This document shows, piece after piece, positions 61,176 to 64,000 of a DNA stretch of 64,000 bases. The stretch is from assembly GCA_003991915.1 (NCBI GenBank), contig RQTK01000291.1:1-64000 (forward strand). The letters are read 5' to 3'. The translations under genes and the position numbers were made by a program. The notes beneath the pieces are model-generated. The model had not been told where the DNA came from. It was given only the letters and a program-made list of their open reading frames with translations, and ran no database searches. Origin of the DNA: Elysia chlorotica. Its lineage: Eukaryota; Mollusca; Gastropoda; Plakobranchidae. Each line of letters opens with the position of its first letter. Position 1 is the first letter of the stretch.

Positions 61176-61640
61176 TCCAACTTCCGTATCAGAATTGAGA
61201 TCATTTTTGGGTATGACACAATTCGTTTCACGTTACATAAAGTCCTACGGGATAATCACAGAGCCACTGCGTAAACTAACAAGGGTATCTCAGCCTTGGA
61301 AGTGGGGCGCAGCACAGGAAATGCTTTCAAAAAGTTAAAGGAAGCTCTTACTTATGCTGGAATCATGGCTTACTTCGATTCGAAGAAGCAAACAAATATT
61401 CTGGTTGATGCCTCGCCAAGCGGTCTTTGGGTCATTCTTACTCAGGAGGGGCGTGTCATTTGCTACTTGAGTCGCGCACTAACAGATGTTGAATACAGAT
61501 ACAGCCAAACAGCGAGAGAGAAATGCTCGCTGTAGTTTTCGGAGTTGAAAAATTCCACATCTACCTGTATGGTGCTACTTTTACAGTGACAACAGATCAT
61601 AAGCTTCCTCTGGGCATTATAGGAAGCAGCAAGCCATGCT
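61176..61640 (+). pseudogene. Gypsy #1 thumb and RNase H
   Basis: LRSFLGMTQFVSRYIK thumb, then LVDASPSGLWVILTQEG and KFHIYLYGATFTVTTDHK, with frameshifts near 61330 and 61520. Confidence 0.82.
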
Positions 61641-61989
61641 CTGCACGCATTGACCGCAGGAGACTAAGAGTTTTCACTTGTTTACGGACCAGGCAAGGAC
61701 GAAACCAATCCAGAAGATTACCTTTCTCGTTACTCACCTACACAGCCATTACGGAATGCGGGGAAAATTATATCCGCTATGTGACAAAAACAGCAAACCC
61801 CAACGCTCTAACCTGGAAGAAGTCAAGCTAGCTACAAGCAGAGATGTCCAACTGCAAGCCGTCATGACAGCAATAACAATGGGAAACTGGTATTCAAAAT
61901 ACCCGTTATCTTTCAAGACACTGAAAGATGAACTCTCAGTGCATGATGGTATTGTTCTAAGACATAACCGAATTTTGGTCTCAGAGACC

Positions 61990-62635
61990 TTATAAAACCA
62001 AGTTATCACACTTGCCCATGCATCTCATCAAGGGATTGTGAAGACAAAGAAGTTGATCTGCGAGAGAGTTTGGTTCCCAGGAATTGTATCGAAGAACACC
62101 TCAAGAACTGCCTGCCTTGCCAAGCAGCTGTCAACACTCCCAAACAACGTGATCCACTTCACATGTCACCACTACCTAAAATGCCATGGGACAAACTTTC
62201 CATTGACTTTTCAGGTCCATTTCCTACTGGAGAATACCTACTGATCGTCATAGATGATTATGGCCGATTTCCTGAAGTTGAAATAATTAATTATGCTTCA
62301 ACTCGTTCAGCAATACCCAAGCTTAACCAGATTTTTGCTCGGTTCGGTACTCCAAGCATACTTAAATGCGACAATGGATCCACTCAGAAAAATCCGCATC
62401 CTATGCTAGGAAACTGGGTTTCCACCATCGCAAGGTAACACCATTGTGGCCTGAATCAAACGGTGAAGCAGAGAGATTTGTACGCTCTTTTAAAAACTTT
62501 GTACATGCATGCGAAGCTGAAAGGTCAAACTGGAAACAAGAACTACCAATTTTCCTACGCCAATACAGAGCTACACCTCACAGCTCAACAAGAGTATGTC
62601 CACATGAAGCACTCACTGGGAAAAAGATTGTGTAA
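61990..62635 (+). pseudogene. Gypsy #1 integrase
   Basis: HHCC zinc site in two frames (LAHASHQG ... NCLPCQ), then KLSIDFSGPFPTGEYLL, LKCDNGS and SNGEAERFVRSF, so all three catalytic acidic residues remain, though the reading frame is broken at about 62100 and 62395. It ends with an EALTGKK-type C-terminus and stop. Confidence 0.82.
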
Positions 62636-62639
62636 AAAT

Positions 62640-64000
62640 CCCTGATTCAGTCTTTTGTCAGATGACAATTTTATTTTTAACTTTCCTAAATTAGACAATT
62701 ATCAAAACCTGGGCATTAAAAATGATAAAATACCAACTTTTTTATTACAGATTAATATTTTAAAACTATTTTAACTTATCTTTTATATAAAAAAGTTGAA
62801 TGGCAATACTATAGATAAGTTCTTAACAGTTATGAAAAATGACTGCCAAATTTATAAAATATTGACAGAGCCCTAAAGTTCTATTTTCTAAACAAATATG
62901 AATTTGAACTAAGGAAATAAAAAATTTATCTTGACATAATCACGAAAAGTTTTGTTTGTGGGATTCAGACAGTATTCTAAATGGCAAAAGATATTCAGTA
63001 AGATGTTTGAAAGAGTATCTTAATTTTGATGTAAACTTTTCTGGTCATGCATGTTGGGCCATATATCAGTTTGGAAGGAATCTGCAATGCATTTAACTGT
63101 TGTGTTGTTGGGTTTGTAGAAAAACAGCTCTCTTTGATTGAAGGAAACTCTAATTTTTTTTATATAGTATGACAAAAAAGCATAGGTATAAATATCCAAC
63201 TTGGATTACAACAATAAACCAATACAGTTACTTTCCCAAAATCTGCAATTGAGCTTCAAAACAAATGAAACTGTAACAGTGAAGGAAAATTCAAGTTGTA
63301 CTAAGCACATGTAAAAGGTAAACGTTTGTAAATGTATTTACACTTTTTAGTGCTATGGCAAGCTGTGGGGTATTGTATATAGCCAGACTGTGTCCACCCC
63401 TTCTCCAAGAGTTGTGACAGGTGACCAGGAGGGTAAGGGGAATCTACATGCCACAATGTTAGTACCAGGCTTCAGTTCTTGACCCAGCTTGACCTCCAGT
63501 GGGGGCATCTGTGGAGCCCAAAGCAAAAAGTCGTCATAAAACATGTACCAATCACACTTATTGACTTAATATACTTTATATATCATGAGAAGGGCTTTCA
63601 CAAAAATGCGCTCAAAAAATTCAATTTAGACAACAACAACAAAAATGTGATGAATGTAGTTTCAAAATGTATATCAGTGACTGCAAGTGCAATTGGTTCA
63701 TCATTATTATGAATTTGCAATTCATAAAAATACACTTGTACCAGAAAGAAATCATCCGTGTACATACACTTTTGTTATACCAAGCTCCATTTTTTTTCAT
63801 TTTTAAGATCAAGTACTAGTTCACCAAAAAATGTAAGAACACATGTACTACTACAGTTGATTCTACTTGTATTGCACTTGGATGTGATCTTCAATTATAT
63901 TGGGACCAGAACCAGTCTCTCTTTGTCTATATTAATAAGGATGATTGTGTTGACACCAACTTCAGGGTTTTTACATCTCTGTTGATGTATTTCTTTGTCC
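62640..64000. other. Intergenic tail
   Basis: AT-rich sequence with no gene, RNA or repeat recognised; 63353-63544 has somewhat higher GC, but no motif on either strand. Confidence 0.5.

Larger units (their letters stand above)
58393..62636 (+). mobile_element. Ty3/Gypsy element #1 (degenerate, no clear LTRs)
   Basis: Gag, zinc knuckle, protease, RT, RNase H and integrase occur in order on the + strand but in many frames. No LTR pair was found; downstream of 62636 there is no purine tract or LTR-like repeat. It is interrupted in gag by another element at about 59006-59760. Confidence 0.85.

Overview
The window looks like a lophotrochozoan, probably gastropod mollusc, nuclear genome. It is AT-rich, has long introns, and carries Ty3/Gypsy LTR retrotransposons, RTE-, I/Nimb- and CR1/L2-type LINE remnants, tRNA-derived SINEs, Tigger-like MITEs and long microsatellites. 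There is no bacterial-style operon, and no rRNA or functional tRNA gene was seen. The taxon is an inference from repeat types only.

One host gene dominates the + strand from at least 1638 to about 49007. I assembled 13 exons (1638-48893) from splice signals, reading phase and protein motifs. Every exon-exon phase agrees and the joined reading frame is 2763 nt (920 residues plus stop); the true start codon is not seen. The protein has two consecutive retroelement-integrase-type HHCC zinc-binding domains (residues about 1-147 and 148-296), a linker of about 140 residues, six C2H2 zinc fingers (438-602), and a long Gln/His-rich C-terminal region encoded by the last exon. There is no integrase catalytic core, so the HHCC modules appear domesticated. 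The two modules have the same two-exon architecture: each first exon is exactly 232 nt, and each is split by a phase-1 intron between the two zinc-binding histidines. This points to an internal tandem duplication. The nearest known architecture is vertebrate ZBTB11 (HHCC plus BTB plus C2H2 fingers), but no BTB domain is visible here.

Layout. 1-780 is CpG-rich, possibly the promoter or 5' end. 1638-8586 holds the two HHCC exon pairs, with a SINE, a piggyBac-like MITE, a Tigger-like MITE and a (TAG)n tract in the introns. 8.6-21.8 kb holds the linker exons, LINE remnants and a 1-kb polypyrimidine tract. 21.7-37.5 kb holds the zinc-finger exons separated by repeat-filled introns. 37.5-48.1 kb is one 10.7-kb intron containing a TIR element and a complete-structure Gypsy element (39847-44660, 5-bp target duplication) that is itself split by a Tigger-like element. 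48.1-49.0 kb is the last exon and 3' UTR. 49-64 kb is a transposon graveyard: an RTE LINE, a second LTR-bounded Gypsy (51875-56126, 5-bp target duplication, gag missing), a CR1/L2-like LINE end, and a third Gypsy (58043-62636) on the + strand with a 108-bp triplicated leader and a DNA element inserted in gag.

The retrotransposon copies in this window are all broken by frameshifts, stops, deletions or substituted catalytic residues, whereas both host HHCC modules keep all four metal ligands. That contrast is the best internal evidence that the host gene is under selection.
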